6,018 bases of DNA, taken from positions 1 through 6,018 of the forward strand of contig JAYVOP010000172.1 of assembly GCA_043757865.1 (NCBI GenBank), read 5' to 3'. The notes under the pieces were generated by a model. The model did not search any database and was not told where the DNA came from. It saw nothing but the letters and a program-made list of their open reading frames with translations. This DNA comes from JAGNEJ01 sp043757865 (GTDB lineage Bacteria > Verrucomicrobiota > Verrucomicrobiia > Verrucomicrobiales > V1-33). Of the stretch, positions 5,898 to 6,018 are shown in pieces. The translations under genes were made by a program, and so were the position numbers. The number at the start of each line of letters is the position of its first letter. Position 1 is the first letter of the stretch.

Positions 5898-6018
5898 TTG
5901 AAATTGGTGAGTTAGTGGATCCGATGCGCTGTGATGTCCGACGGCTGCGACCGAGGGGCGGCATCAAGGCGGCACCCATGCCCGGTTCTCTCGATTCCGC
6001 AAATCCTCACTTTAATAG
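5898..6018. other. Right-edge region upstream of the leftward operon, no assigned gene
   Basis: These 121 bp should hold the promoter of the leftward operon, but I see no convincing -35/-10 pair. Rightward frames beginning at ATG 5924 and ATG 5934 stay open to the window end, with an internal ATG at 5978 in the first. A divergent gene may start here, but there is too little sequence to support one. No clear repeat or RNA gene is present. Confidence 0.3.

Noticed and set aside
5479..5915. Rightward open frames with Arg/Ser-rich and Gly-rich products opposite the charged protein
   Set aside because: The Ser-Arg-Arg-Ser repeats are the reverse complement of the Glu/Arg/Asp repeat codons. The leftward frame has an ATG start with an upstream in-frame stop and tight operon spacing.

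Overview
The window reads as an ordinary chromosomal segment of a moderately GC-rich bacterium, most likely from the Planctomycetes-Verrucomicrobia group, with Verrucomicrobia favoured. Three things point there: a secreted protein with an N-terminal SHD1 (SLA1 homology domain 1) joined to a zinc peptidase domain; a Tat-exported Gfo/Idh/MocA oxidoreductase of the kind that is abundant in these phyla; and a GT9 heptosyltransferase-type gene, which implies a Gram-negative envelope. No single gene proves the phylum.

The left half is transcribed rightward. An unassigned helical protein (2-448, possibly cut at the window edge) is followed by a terminator-like hairpin (497-527, then four T). Next come a signal-peptide-bearing SHD1/HExxH metallopeptidase-like protein (578-1819) and a Tat-signal NAD(P)-dependent oxidoreductase (1908-3245). 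Both of the latter should work outside the cytoplasm. They are separated by 88 bp and need not share a transcript.

The right half is transcribed leftward and looks like one operon with gaps of 18 and 16 nt. It contains a charged, repeat-bearing protein of unknown function (5897-5205), a GT9 glycosyltransferase (5186-4200) and argB, acetylglutamate kinase (4183-3278). It converges on the oxidoreductase gene with only 32 bp between the two stop codons. A perfect 7-bp inverted repeat lies just inside the argB 3' end.

I found no RNA genes, CRISPR arrays, insertion sequences, phage genes or defence system. The observations worth a second look are compositional (five of six genes end in TAG, CTAG is not avoided, no start has a well-placed Shine-Dalgarno site) or local: a Trp in the dinucleotide-binding glycine motif of the oxidoreductase, a codon-level tandem repeat coding a charged helix, and hairpins at gene boundaries. 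I do not see strong evidence for a new biological system.
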